Made by a program: the position numbers and the translations under genes. From Bacillota bacterium (GTDB lineage Bacteria > Bacillota > Limnochordia > DTU080), in assembly GCA_012838035.1 (NCBI GenBank), contig DUQB01000163.1, positions 1-32,818 of the forward strand: 32,818 nucleotides of DNA, given 5' to 3'. Under the pieces are notes generated by a model that was not told the origin of the DNA, searched no databases, and saw only the letters and a program-made list of their open reading frames with translations. How positions within the stretch are numbered: the stretch's first letter is position 1; the number at the start of each line of letters is the position of its first letter. Shown here one piece after another: positions 10,626 through 19,838 of the stretch.

Positions 10626-11504
10626 ATGCGTATGGGTAGCCTGTTTGGGATACGTATCCGCTTGAATCGGCTCTTCTTATTGTTGCTGTTTACTTTGGGC
10701 GCCGTCGGGCTGTTGCCACAGGCGATGATGATCTTTACCGTCGTACTCCTGCACGAGCTGGCGCATGCGCTGGTCGCTAAAGGGTCGGGCTTGGTTGTGG
10801 ATGAGGTGGAGCTGCTGCCCTTTGGCGGAGTAGCTCGCATAGACGACGTGCTCGAGATAGATCCACGCGTCGAGATGCGGGTGGCGGCTGCAGGTCCGCT
10901 GGCCAATCTGTTTCTCATAGGCGTCGGTCTTGTTTTTCTAACCTACGAACAGTTGCCGCAAGAGTGGGTTGCTTTCTTTATCAAGATCAACATGACGCTT
11001 GCGGCTTTTAACGCCTTACCCGCGCTGCCGTTGGATGGAGGGCGGATTTATCGAGCCCGGCTTTGCGGCAGACTGGGATTCCGCCGCGCTACGCAGCATG
11101 CTGCTCGGTTGGGCGGAGTGTTTGCCGTCCTCTTTGCTGTGAGCGGCGTTGTCGGGTTGTTTTTAGGCTATGTGAATCTTACGCTGATCATCTTGGGGTT
11201 TTTTGTGTATGCAGCTGCAGCGAAAGAGCAGAAAACGGCGATGTATGTGCTCATGCGTTACTTGGTGCGAAAGCAGGGTGAATTGCGCCGCTACGGTTGC
11301 CTACCTGCGGAACACATCGTTGCTGTGGGAACCACAGCGGTCGGCGAGGTGGTCAAGCTGTTTGTTCCACAGCGTTATCATCTCATTTGGGTGATGAACG
11401 ATACGGGAGAAGTGGACGGCTTACTATCGGAGTACGATGTGGTGCATGCTTTGGTGGAACTCGGTACGGCTACCCCGGTGGAACAGGTGTTGAATAGAAA
11501 ATAA
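10626..11504 (+). CDS. spoIVFB: SpoIVFB-like M50 site-2 intramembrane metalloprotease
   Basis: A 292-residue polytopic protein with zinc motif H43-E-L-A-H47 in a membrane helix and the second motif N129-ALPALPLD137-GG, matching the site-2 protease family. The C-terminal part (about 225-292, with MNDTGEVDGLLSEYDVVHAL) resembles a CBS-type regulatory domain, as in Bacillus SpoIVFB. In sporulation this protease cleaves pro-sigma-K in the mother-cell membrane that surrounds the forespore. Non-sporulation M50 proteases share the fold, but the position between the min/rod cluster and RNase G/E is the standard spoIVFB site. Confidence 0.9.
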   Translation: MRMGSLFGIRIRLNRLFLLLLFTLGAVGLLPQAMMIFTVVLLHELAHALVAKGSGLVVDEVELLPFGGVARIDDVLEIDPRVEMRVAAAGPLANLFLIGVGLVFLTYEQLPQEWVAFFIKINMTLAAFNALPALPLDGGRIYRARLCGRLGFRRATQHAARLGGVFAVLFAVSGVVGLFLGYVNLTLIILGFFVYAAAAKEQKTAMYVLMRYLVRKQGELRRYGCLPAEHIVAVGTTAVGEVVKLFVPQRYHLIWVMNDTGEVDGLLSEYDVVHALVELGTATPVEQVLNRK

Positions 11505-11558
11505 TATGCCGATTGAACTGACATTTGGCTGCCCCGGATCTTGTGGTTCAGTCGCTAA

Positions 11559-11587
11559 TTGACACGCTGTGGGCTGCATGGTAAACT
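11559..11587 (+). promoter_or_regulatory. Sigma-A-type promoter for the RNase G/E gene
   Basis: TTGACA (11559-11564) and TAAACT (11582-11587) are separated by exactly 17 bases. The predicted transcript would begin near 11594 and carry a leader of roughly 380 bases before the RNase G/E start at 11974. Confidence 0.7.
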
Positions 11588-11593
11588 AAAACC

Positions 11594-11973
11594 ACACAAG
11601 TGTTCTATCCTTTTCAGATATTATTGCCAGGGGCGCTTATTTAAGGCATGTTCAGAGAAGAGCGTTAGATAGTCCGGCTTGAATGCGGCTGCTGCCGGCT
11701 GGAAAGACGTCTGTTCGCCTTCCCTGTCAGCACAAGCAAGCCGGAGAGCATTCAGCTGAGGCTGAGTCGGTTACCACAACTGCGCAAGCAAAGAACACAG
11801 GTAGAGAGTACGGTCGGTTGAGCCGCCGCCGCTATGTGCGGTGTATGTCTGTCTTGACTCCCGCCCGTGTACTCAGCCGGCGTATGCATGCCGTAAGTGC
11901 CGCGGTTTGGTTTTACTCGATACGGAGCAAACTCGCCCGTATCTTGGGTTACAAGATTGGGAGTGACAATTAC
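11594..11973 (+). other. Long untranslated leader of RNase G/E
   Basis: No convincing gene lies here. The frame is open for 97 codons upstream of the RNase start (from ATG 11683), but that stretch has no ribosome-binding site and its translation shows no resemblance to RNase E/G N-termini. It contains a CCGGC/GCCGG inverted repeat near 11674-11698. Given that E. coli rne is autoregulated through its 5' untranslated region, a regulatory leader is plausible, but this is inference. Confidence 0.45.
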
Positions 11974-13680
11974 ATGAGGAAAGAGATCGTCATTAATGTC
12001 GGTCTCGGTGAAACACGCGCCGGCACATTAGAAGACGGCAGACTGATGGAGATTTATGTCGAGCGCGAAGATGCCGAACGAATTGTAGGCAATATTTATA
12101 AAGGACGAGTAGAAAACGTATTACCGGGAATGCAAGCGGCGTTTGTCGATATCGGGTTGGAGCGCAACGCTTTTTTATATGTAGACGATGCTGTAGCATA
12201 TAAAAACGTGCAACGCGATCTCGATGAACCGCTGGAGCACCCGAAGTACAAGACCATAAAGGATTTGCTTAAACCTGGCCAACAAATTGTGGTGCAAGTG
12301 ACCAAGGAGCCGATGGGTACGAAGGGAGCGCGCGTTATTACTCACGCCAGTCTACCCGGGCGGTACCTGGTATTGATGCCGACTGTCGAGTATATAGGCA
12401 TATCGCGGCGCATCGTGGATGAAGCGGAAAGAGCTCGCTTAAAAGCCGTCGCCAAGTCCGTCAAGCCCAAAGGCATGGGGCTGATAGTCCGTACGGTCGC
12501 CGAAGGCGTATCGGAAGTGGAGTTGGCCGCCGACTGCCGGTTCCTGGTAGGTATGTGGGAAACCATTCAGGAGCAAGCCAAGCGAACCGGCGCCCCCGCC
12601 TTGCTCTACAAAGATCACGACCTGGTCTATCGTCTGGTGCGCGATATGTTTTCCGCCGACGTAGACAAGTTCGTACTGGACGATCTCGATGAATACCGCA
12701 AGACCATCGATCTGTTGCAAACGCTTGCTCCCCATCTGAAAAATCACGTTTTCCTCTACCATGGCGGTCCATCCATATTTGACGCGTATAACATTGAACA
12801 GGACCTCGCCGCAGTCATGTCGCGCAAGGTTTGGTTGGAGTCGGGCGGTTACCTGGTGATCGATCGCACCGAGGCGCTGACGAGCATCGACGTTAATACG
12901 GGACGCTTCGTAGGCAGCACCAATTTGGCGGACACGGTGTTGCGAACCAACTTGGAAGCCGCTGCCGAGATCGCCCGTCAGCTGCGGTTGCGCGACCTTG
13001 GTGGTATTATCATTATTGATTTTATCGATATGGATACGGTAGAAGATGAACGGCGCGTTATCGAGCGTTTGGAAGAAGAACTGCGCCGAGATAAAACCAA
13101 GAACCACGTACTAGGTTTCACCGGTTTGGGCTTAGTGGAAATGACCCGCAAGAAAGCCCGGCAAGAGCTCAGCGACATACTGCATAAAACCTGCCCGTAC
13201 TGTGAAGGCAAAGGTCGCCTCCTGTCCGAACACACCGTGGCGTCCCGCGTGCGCAGAGAGGTGTTTCGGCGAGTCAAGCAGTATGACTTTCAGGCAATAC
13301 TAATCGAAGCCCATCCGTCGGTGGCCGCCGTGCTCATCGGGCCCGGCGGGTCTAATTTGCGTGAACTGGAAGAGGTTACCCGAAAGACGATCTATATTAG
13401 AGGACGTAACGATTTGCATATGGAAGCCGTGGAGTATGCTACGGGCACGCGCGACGAGGTTGCCGCCCGCGCCTTACCGGTGCACGAAGGGCAAATCGTC
13501 GCTTTAGAGATAGCCGAACAGCACGCCTCCAATCCGCATGACGGCATCGGTCGGTTGGAAGGATACGTCATCGATATAGACGGTGCGGGCGATAAAGTGG
13601 GAGAGCGGCACGAGGTACGGATTACCCAGGTACATCGGACCTATGCCAAGGCTAAGTTGGTAAGTACCGCGCCGCAGTAA
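11974..13680 (+). CDS. rng: Ribonuclease E/G family endoribonuclease
   Basis: A 569-residue protein from ATG 11974 (GGGAG at 11959-11963). The N-terminus MRKEIVINVG is followed by an S1 RNA-binding domain (about 38-120, NIYKGRVENVLPGMQAAFVDIG), a 5'-sensor/RNase H-like core, the DNase I-like catalytic part with magnesium ligands D306 (SIDVNTG) and D349 (IIDFIDM), and the zinc-link C407-PYC410 that joins dimers. A ~60-residue C-terminal extension follows EYATG. The family cleaves single-stranded A/U-rich RNA in mRNA decay and rRNA maturation. The radical-SAM genes often found between spoIVFB and this gene are absent. Confidence 0.95.
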   Translation: MRKEIVINVGLGETRAGTLEDGRLMEIYVEREDAERIVGNIYKGRVENVLPGMQAAFVDIGLERNAFLYVDDAVAYKNVQRDLDEPLEHPKYKTIKDLLKPGQQIVVQVTKEPMGTKGARVITHASLPGRYLVLMPTVEYIGISRRIVDEAERARLKAVAKSVKPKGMGLIVRTVAEGVSEVELAADCRFLVGMWETIQEQAKRTGAPALLYKDHDLVYRLVRDMFSADVDKFVLDDLDEYRKTIDLLQTLAPHLKNHVFLYHGGPSIFDAYNIEQDLAAVMSRKVWLESGGYLVIDRTEALTSIDVNTGRFVGSTNLADTVLRTNLEAAAEIARQLRLRDLGGIIIIDFIDMDTVEDERRVIERLEEELRRDKTKNHVLGFTGLGLVEMTRKKARQELSDILHKTCPYCEGKGRLLSEHTVASRVRREVFRRVKQYDFQAILIEAHPSVAAVLIGPGGSNLRELEEVTRKTIYIRGRNDLHMEAVEYATGTRDEVAARALPVHEGQIVALEIAEQHASNPHDGIGRLEGYVIDIDGAGDKVGERHEVRITQVHRTYAKAKLVSTAPQ

Positions 13681-13710
13681 AAGGCCGGAGTGTGTATGCT
13701 AAAGATCCGT

Positions 13711-13740
13711 TTGACAGGTTTGGGCGGTGCGTGATATGAT
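13711..13740 (+). promoter_or_regulatory. Promoter of the rplU-rpmA transcript
   Basis: TTGACA (13711-13716) and TATGAT (13735-13740), 18 bases apart, form a near-consensus sigma-A promoter. Transcription would start about 13747, at the beginning of the structured rplU leader. Confidence 0.8.
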
Positions 13741-13746
13741 CCTTTG

Positions 13747-13866
13747 CGTAGGTATCGGCCCCTTAGGCTGGGTACCGAAACCGCACGGCATGAGGTGATC
13801 GCTGCAGGTTGCAGCAAAAGAGCGACTGCTCTACCTTATCCGGCGAGTCTGCGGAGGTGGCATATC
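13747..13866 (+). ncRNA. Structured 5' leader of rplU, probable L21 leader element
   Basis: Between the promoter and rplU are three consecutive hairpins: GGTATCGGCC (13751-13760) with GGCTGGGTACC (13766-13776, one bulge); GCTGCA-GGT-TGCAGC (13801-13815, perfect); and AGAGC-GACT-GCTCT (13819-13832, perfect). Leaders upstream of rplU in Firmicutes (Rfam L21 leader) are proposed binding sites for L21 autoregulation. I recognise the location and the structured nature but cannot align it to the family model. Confidence 0.55.
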
Positions 13867-14178
13867 ATGTATGCTGTTGTTGAAACCGGGGGAAAACAGT
13901 TTAAACTAGCGGTCGGCGATACCATAGACGTCGAAAAGATCGCAGCCGATGTCGACTCCCAGGTTGTGTTGGATAAAGTTCTGCTTGTGGCCGATGAGGC
14001 TGATATGCGGGTAGGCAAGCCGTATGTCGCCGGCGCTTCCGTTGTTACCAAGGTTGTTTCACAGGGTAAGGGGAAGAAAATCACCGGGTTCAAGTATAAG
14101 GCGAAGGAAAATGTACGCAAACGGTATGGTCATCGTCAGCCTTATACCCGCTTACTCGTCGAGAGCATTCAGGTATAA
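13867..14178 (+). CDS. rplU: 50S ribosomal protein L21
   Basis: A 103-residue protein with the L21 signature MYAVVETGGKQFKLAVGDTI and the C-terminal GKKITGFKYKAKENVRKRYG and HRQPYTRLLVE. The ATG has an ideal site, GGAGGT at 13854-13859. L21 binds 23S rRNA. The frame remains open upstream, but that region is the leader RNA. Confidence 0.97.
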   Translation: MYAVVETGGKQFKLAVGDTIDVEKIAADVDSQVVLDKVLLVADEADMRVGKPYVAGASVVTKVVSQGKGKKITGFKYKAKENVRKRYGHRQPYTRLLVESIQV

Positions 14179-14283
14179 TCAACCGGTTTACCTCAATTGG
14201 TGCTTTTGAAGCGGCAACATGGGGCGAAATGTCTATGTATACCGTTTGGCAGTGTTTGAATACGATTTTGTGAGGTGATTGTC

Positions 14284-14550
14284 TTGGCACATAAGAAGGG
14301 CGTAGGCAGCTCTAGGAACGGACGCGACAGCAACCCCAAGATGCTGGGGGTTAAAGAGCACGACGGTCAATTGGTCAGTGCCGGCAGCATCCTGGTGCGT
14401 CAGCGCGGTACGCGCATCCATCCGGGTACCAATGTAGGTTTGGGTAAAGACGATACTCTATTCGCCAAGGTAGAGGGTATCGTTAAGTACGAGCGGATGG
14501 GCAAGACTCACAAGAAGGTCAGTGTGTACCCGCAAGCGGCTTTGGTATAA
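14284..14550 (+). CDS. rpmA: 50S ribosomal protein L27
   Basis: The product is [19 protein letters not shown] onward, 88 residues, from TTG 14284 with GAGGTGAT (14272-14279) at correct spacing. A GTG at 14275 would add only MIV and lies inside the ribosome-binding site. L27 sits near the peptidyl transferase centre. Many Firmicutes L27 proteins have an N-terminal extension (ending FFASKKG) removed by the protease Prp; this one has none, and there is no prp gene between rplU and rpmA (only 105 bases). Confidence 0.96.
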   Translation: MAHKKGVGSSRNGRDSNPKMLGVKEHDGQLVSAGSILVRQRGTRIHPGTNVGLGKDDTLFAKVEGIVKYERMGKTHKKVSVYPQAALV

Positions 14551-14559
14551 GGTTGCTGA

Positions 14560-15969
<1,410 letters not shown>

Positions 15970-16048
15970 AGTCGGAGCGGATGTCGGCAGGGATGTCGGC
16001 GATAAGCTCGAATACCGCTATGTGAGCGTAAAGAGTGAGGTAACGCAT

Positions 16049-16336
16049 GTGTTAACAAGCAAGCAAAGAGCTCACCTCAGCAGCTTGGGTAATGATGAAC
16101 CGGCCGTGCTGCAGGTGGGAAAAGGCGGTATGGATGCCGCTGTAATTAAGCAAGCGGATGATGTGTTGGAAGCACGTGAGCTGGTCAAAATCCGTGTGCT
16201 GAAAAACTGCGCCGAGTCACCGGCGGAAGTCGCTCATGCCCTGGCGGCGGCAGTGCAAGCCGAAGTGGTGAAGACGATCGGGCGTAACTCGCTATTATAT
16301 CGGCGAAGTAAAAAGGCTCGCATAGAGTTACCTTAG
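16049..16336 (+). CDS. yhbY: YhbY family ribosome-associated RNA-binding protein (CRM domain)
   Basis: A 95-residue CRM-domain protein starting MLTSKQRAHLSSLG at GTG 16049, eight bases after GAGG (16037-16040); a GTG at 16022 would add nine residues. The GKGGMD loop (about residues 26-31) is the conserved RNA-contact GxxG of the domain. The E. coli homologue associates with pre-50S particles. It follows obg with a 79-base gap and is probably co-transcribed. Confidence 0.92.
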   Translation: MLTSKQRAHLSSLGNDEPAVLQVGKGGMDAAVIKQADDVLEARELVKIRVLKNCAESPAEVAHALAAAVQAEVVKTIGRNSLLYRRSKKARIELP

Positions 16337-16420
16337 CGCTCAGGCGGCGGTGTCCGAGGTCCGCAAACGAAATGCCGCGCAGTTAGGGGTGGCCTATGGG
16401 CTGAAGCCCGGCTTCATAAC

Positions 16421-16464
16421 CTTAACATACGAGCGCTTTACGGCCATGAGGCGCGTATGTTAAG
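16421..16464 (+). other. Strong hairpin in the yhbY-proB gap
   Basis: CTTAACATAC (16421-16430) pairs perfectly with GTATGTTAAG (16455-16464); an inner GCGC/GCGC extends it past a two-base bulge. There is no T-run. A second hairpin, CAGGTGGT/ACCACCTG (16478-16506), follows, and upstream GGGC-TGAA-GCCC (16398-16409) overlaps an alternative GAAGC/GCTTC (16403-16415), so two folds there exclude each other. The rest of 16337-16520 has no gene. Confidence 0.5.
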
Positions 16465-16520
16465 CTTTGTGCAGTATCAGGTGGTCTTTATCTGCATAAC
16501 CACCTGCGCCAATATCTCCC

Positions 16521-16591
16521 GGGGAGGAAGTTACCGTTGATGCAGACTCGTAGCGAATACCTTCCGTAACGCAAAACGCATTGTCGTCAAA
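16521..16591 (+). other. Probable true start of proB, in the -1 frame relative to the main reading frame
   Basis: GGGGAGGAAG (16521-16530) precedes TTG 16537/ATG 16540, whose frame reads MQTRSEYLP then stops at TAA 16567-16569. The main proB frame upstream of TTG 16592 has no ATG, GTG or TTG back to its TGA at 16538-16540, yet translates as RNAKRIVVKLGTS, which is the conserved ProB N-terminus. Joining the frames at CTT 16561-16563 with a +1 shift gives MQTRSEYL-RNAKRIVVKLGTS, a normal ProB start. Either one base is extra (mutation or sequencing error) or a +1 shift occurs in translation. Confidence 0.65.
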
Positions 16592-17728
16592 TTGGGTACC
16601 AGCACCATCGCGCATCCCGACGGCAAACTAAATATGAGTCACCTGGAAGGACTGGTGTGTCAAATGGCCGACGCAGTCCGGAAAGGGTATGAGGTAATTC
16701 TTGTTTCTTCAGGCGCCATCGGTGTCGGCATGAATCGATTGGGCTTGAAAGAACGTCCTAAAACCATGCCTGAAAAACAGGCGGTAGCCGCTGTAGGTCA
16801 AGGCTTGCTGATGGAAAGCTACGAACGGCTTTTCAGCAAGCAAGACCAGATAGTGGCACAGGTGCTTTTGACCCGTGAGGATGTTACGGAGCGAACGCGT
16901 CATCTAAATGCCAGACACACGCTTATTCAATTGCTGGAATATGGCGTTATTCCTATTGTTAATGAAAACGACACGGTTGCGGTGGATGAGATTCGTTTCG
17001 GTGAAAACGACACTTTGTCGAGCTTGGTGGCGGCGTTGGTGCACGCCGATTTGCTCATACTGCTCTCTGATGTGGACGGTTTGTATACGGCGGACCCGCG
17101 TCGTTTCCGCGTGGCTCAGCGCATTCCGGTGATCACTGAAATAACGCCCGAATTGGAAGCTTTGGCCGGCGGACCGGGCAGCAACTTGGGCAGCGGCGGC
17201 ATGGCCACCAAGGTGCAAGCGGCTCGGATCGCTACGTTGTCCGGCGTGCACATGGTTGTGGCCGACGGAGCTGCGGAGAATATCATTTCTCGGGTGTTGC
17301 ATGGTGAGGACGTAGGCACGATCTTTGTGGCGTCCGAACACGCCCTGGGCAGTCGCAAGCGGTGGATCGCCTTTTACCAGCAGGCAATGGGCGACATCAT
17401 TATCGATGCCGGTGCTGCCGGAGCGCTGCAAGATGAGGGAAAAAGCCTCCTGCCCATCGGTGTCGTCGGTGTGAGAGGCTACTTCGAAGAGGGCGATTTA
17501 GTCCGTGTAATCGGGCCGGAAGGGCGCGAACTGGCGCGCGGTCTTACCAATTATGCATCCGAAGATCTGAATATGATTAAGGGGTTGCCCACATCCTGCA
17601 TAGCCGGTAGACTTGGTCATCACGATTACGATGAAGTGATCCACCGTGACAATTTAGTGCTCTCTCGTACCAAAAGCGTGCATGAGCATTCCCAGGTAAT
17701 GACATCAAAGGCGCACGAAGAAAAATAG
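16592..17728 (+). CDS. proB: Glutamate 5-kinase (main reading frame; N-terminus apparently frameshifted)
   Basis: The in-frame product from TTG 16592 is 378 residues and starts at GTSTIAHPDGKLN, inside the kinase domain. It shows the amino-acid kinase motifs VILVSSGAIGVG, VNENDTVAVDEIRFGENDTLSS and LLSDVDGLYTADPR, then a C-terminal PUA domain (about 270-355). Starting at TTG 16592 would lose the beta strand and the catalytic lysine of VVKLG, so the true N-terminus must lie upstream, in the other frame (ATG 16540). The enzyme phosphorylates glutamate with ATP to begin proline synthesis and works with ProA, the next gene. A ~25-residue polar C-terminal tail (after LVLSRTKS) is unusual. Confidence 0.88.
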   Translation: MGTSTIAHPDGKLNMSHLEGLVCQMADAVRKGYEVILVSSGAIGVGMNRLGLKERPKTMPEKQAVAAVGQGLLMESYERLFSKQDQIVAQVLLTREDVTERTRHLNARHTLIQLLEYGVIPIVNENDTVAVDEIRFGENDTLSSLVAALVHADLLILLSDVDGLYTADPRRFRVAQRIPVITEITPELEALAGGPGSNLGSGGMATKVQAARIATLSGVHMVVADGAAENIISRVLHGEDVGTIFVASEHALGSRKRWIAFYQQAMGDIIIDAGAAGALQDEGKSLLPIGVVGVRGYFEEGDLVRVIGPEGRELARGLTNYASEDLNMIKGLPTSCIAGRLGHHDYDEVIHRDNLVLSRTKSVHEHSQVMTSKAHEEK

Positions 17729-17769
17729 GCGCGCTCCAACATAAACGCGAGGCGGGAGAACCATATGGG

Positions 17770-17811
17770 CAGGCATTCTGTTTAATGGGTGGAGCGGTTA
17801 CAGAATGCCTG
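17770..17811 (+). other. Long-stem hairpin in the proB-proA gap
   Basis: CAGGCATTCTG (17770-17780) pairs perfectly with CAGAATGCCTG (17801-17811) around a 20-base loop. No T-run follows, so it is not a standard terminator. The remainder of the 172-base gap (17729-17900) has no gene. Confidence 0.5.
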
Positions 17812-17900
17812 GTGTTCCTGCTGTTTACCACGTTTGCTGTGGGGAAGGAATCGGCGCAGGTTAAGGCAGCTGCATCCCCGGTGAAAGGTGGCGGATTGGA

Positions 17901-19166
17901 TTGGTCACAGACATTGAGAATCATGAGGTAGTAGAAAAAGCCCGGCGCGCTAAAGAGGCGGCGCGGCAATTAGCCCGATTGAACAGTAAGGAACGGCAAA
18001 CGCTTCTGCATGCAATGGCCGATGCGCTTTTAGCAGCTGAGAGCGAAACGCTGGCAGCCAATGAGAAGGATGTTGCCCGAGTTAAAGCTAGCGGAACGGC
18101 GAGCGCGTTTATCGATCGCCTTATGCTGACGCCGAAGCGGATTGCCGACATGGCTGCCGGACTCCGTCAAGTGGCGGCGTTACCCGACACTTTGGGCGAG
18201 GTTGTGCGCGCTTGGCGTTTGGCTAACGGCCTGGACATGGCGCAAGTGCGGGTGCCGTTAGGCGTAGTGGCGGTCATCTATGAAGGACGCCCCAATGTCA
18301 CGGCGGATGTCATCGGCTTATGTATAAAGACGGGGAACGCAGCCGTATTGCGCGGCAGTTCCGATGCGATTGAATCCAACAAGGTGATCGCCGGCGTAAT
18401 GGCAGAGGCCGCGGAAAAGGCGGGTATGCCGTCCGGCGCGATTCAACTGATCCATGATACGGATCGCTCTTCTGCACGCCAGTTGATGCGGCTCAACGGC
18501 TTGATCGACTGTCTTATCCCCCGCGGCGGCAAAGGCTTGATCCAAGCCGCGGTGCAGAATGCTACGGTTCCCGTTATCGAAACGGGCATCGGGGTTTGCC
18601 ACGTGTATGTCGACGCGGATGCGGATTTGGATAAAGCGTTGCCGATTGTGATCAACGCCAAAGTTCAGCGACCTTCAGTTTGCAACGCGATGGAAACCTT
18701 GTTGGTGCACAAGGATGTGGCGGACAAGTTCCTGCCGGCGGCAGGTTCGGCACTCGCCGAACACGGGGTAAAGCTCATCGGGTGCCCGCGTACATGCAGT
18801 GTGCTGCCCGCGGCGCAGCCGGCTACGGAAGATGACTGGTACGCAGAGTACCTCGACTTAATCCTGTCCATTCGCGTGGTCGATAGTGCGGCTGAGGCAA
18901 TTGAGCATATCGGGAAGTACGGCTCGCATCACTCGGATGCCATAATTACCGAGAACTACAGCATAGCCCGACGGTTCACCTCTGAGGTGGATTCAGCGGC
19001 GGTGTATGTGAATGCTTCCACTCGCTTCACTGATGGTTTTGAGTTCGGCTTCGGCGCCGAGATCGGCATTAGTACGCAGAAGCTACATGCTCGGGGTCCG
19101 ATGGGTCTCACAGAGCTGACGACTACCAAGTATATTGTCCAGGGTGACGGCCAGGTTCGTGGATAA
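17901..19166 (+). CDS. proA: Glutamate-5-semialdehyde dehydrogenase (gamma-glutamyl phosphate reductase)
   Basis: A 421-residue aldehyde-dehydrogenase-fold protein, normal for ProA. Signature segments are VPLGVVAVIYEGRPNVTADV, LRGSSDAIESN, LIPRGGKGLIQ and the catalytic cysteine C261 in RPSVCNAMETLLVH, with a C-terminal FGFGAEIGISTQKLHARGPM. It reduces gamma-glutamyl phosphate with NADPH in proline synthesis. The start is TTG 17901 with AAAGGTGG (17883-17890) about ten bases before it. The gene end overlaps the nadD start. Confidence 0.95.
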   Translation: MVTDIENHEVVEKARRAKEAARQLARLNSKERQTLLHAMADALLAAESETLAANEKDVARVKASGTASAFIDRLMLTPKRIADMAAGLRQVAALPDTLGEVVRAWRLANGLDMAQVRVPLGVVAVIYEGRPNVTADVIGLCIKTGNAAVLRGSSDAIESNKVIAGVMAEAAEKAGMPSGAIQLIHDTDRSSARQLMRLNGLIDCLIPRGGKGLIQAAVQNATVPVIETGIGVCHVYVDADADLDKALPIVINAKVQRPSVCNAMETLLVHKDVADKFLPAAGSALAEHGVKLIGCPRTCSVLPAAQPATEDDWYAEYLDLILSIRVVDSAAEAIEHIGKYGSHHSDAIITENYSIARRFTSEVDSAAVYVNASTRFTDGFEFGFGAEIGISTQKLHARGPMGLTELTTTKYIVQGDGQVRG

Positions 19167-19800
19167 TGCAACCGCACTGACCAATAATTCGCCGAGCTGG
19201 AAACGGATCGGTGTATTTGGGGGTTCGTTTGATCCCATCCACTACGGGCACTTGGCTGCAGCCGAGGAAGCGCGCGATGCGCTTGGGCTCAGCCAAGTGC
19301 TATTTGTGCCTGCCGCCCTGCCGCCGCATAAAGGCGATGCGGCGCTGACGCCTTATGCCCTGCGGGTGGCCATGGTGGAAGCGGCCATTGCCGACAACAC
19401 GGCGTTTGGCGTATCGCGCATCGAGCAAAACCTACCTAAACCCTCATACACCGTGCAGACATTACAGTTTTTGCAACAACAGCATCCTGATACGCAACTA
19501 TTTTTCATCACCGGCGCCGATATGTTTCTGGATCTGCCGACTTGGAAAGATGTGGACTACATGCTGGCGAACTATCACTTCGTAGCGGTAGCCCGTCCCG
19601 GATGGAGCCAGGCGCAGGTGAAAGCCGCGGTTGCTGAACGCTGGGCCGCCTATGCAAAGCATATTCATGTGCTGGATGTTCCCGGGGTGGCTGTTTCGGC
19701 TACGGAAATCCGTCGTCGTATACGAACCGATCGTTCGGTACGGTATTTGGTTCCTGATGCGGTGATCGAGCTCATGAACAGGCATGCTCTGTATCGGTAG
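19159..19800 (+). CDS. nadD: Nicotinate-nucleotide adenylyltransferase
   Basis: A 213-residue nucleotidyltransferase with the motifs GGSFDPIHYGHL (HxGH at residues 28-31) and VSATEIRRRI (ISSTxIRxxI-type motif) typical of NadD. It adenylates nicotinate mononucleotide in NAD synthesis. I chose GTG 19159, which overlaps the proA stop by eight bases; TTG 19135 and GTG 19144 are in frame and would add up to eight residues. The nadD-yqeK-LCP-rsfS order is conserved across Firmicutes. Confidence 0.94.
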   Translation: MDNATALTNNSPSWKRIGVFGGSFDPIHYGHLAAAEEARDALGLSQVLFVPAALPPHKGDAALTPYALRVAMVEAAIADNTAFGVSRIEQNLPKPSYTVQTLQFLQQQHPDTQLFFITGADMFLDLPTWKDVDYMLANYHFVAVARPGWSQAQVKAAVAERWAAYAKHIHVLDVPGVAVSATEIRRRIRTDRSVRYLVPDAVIELMNRHALYR

Positions 19801-19838
19801 CGGATAGATGCTGATTCAATCATGCGGCGCAAAAAGGA

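Noticed and set aside
11683-11973. 97-residue N-terminal extension of the RNase G/E frame
   Set aside because: No ribosome-binding site at ATG 11683, composition unlike the family, and a proper start with GGGAG lies at 11974.
12439-13107. 222-codon open frame on the minus strand inside the RNase G/E gene
   Set aside because: It is antisense to strongly conserved RNase motifs and shows no recognisable domain; a shadow frame.
16337-16539. T-box riboswitch before proB
   Set aside because: The conserved antiterminator core (GGGTGGNACCGCG-like) and a T-run terminator are absent; only GGTGGT in a simple hairpin.
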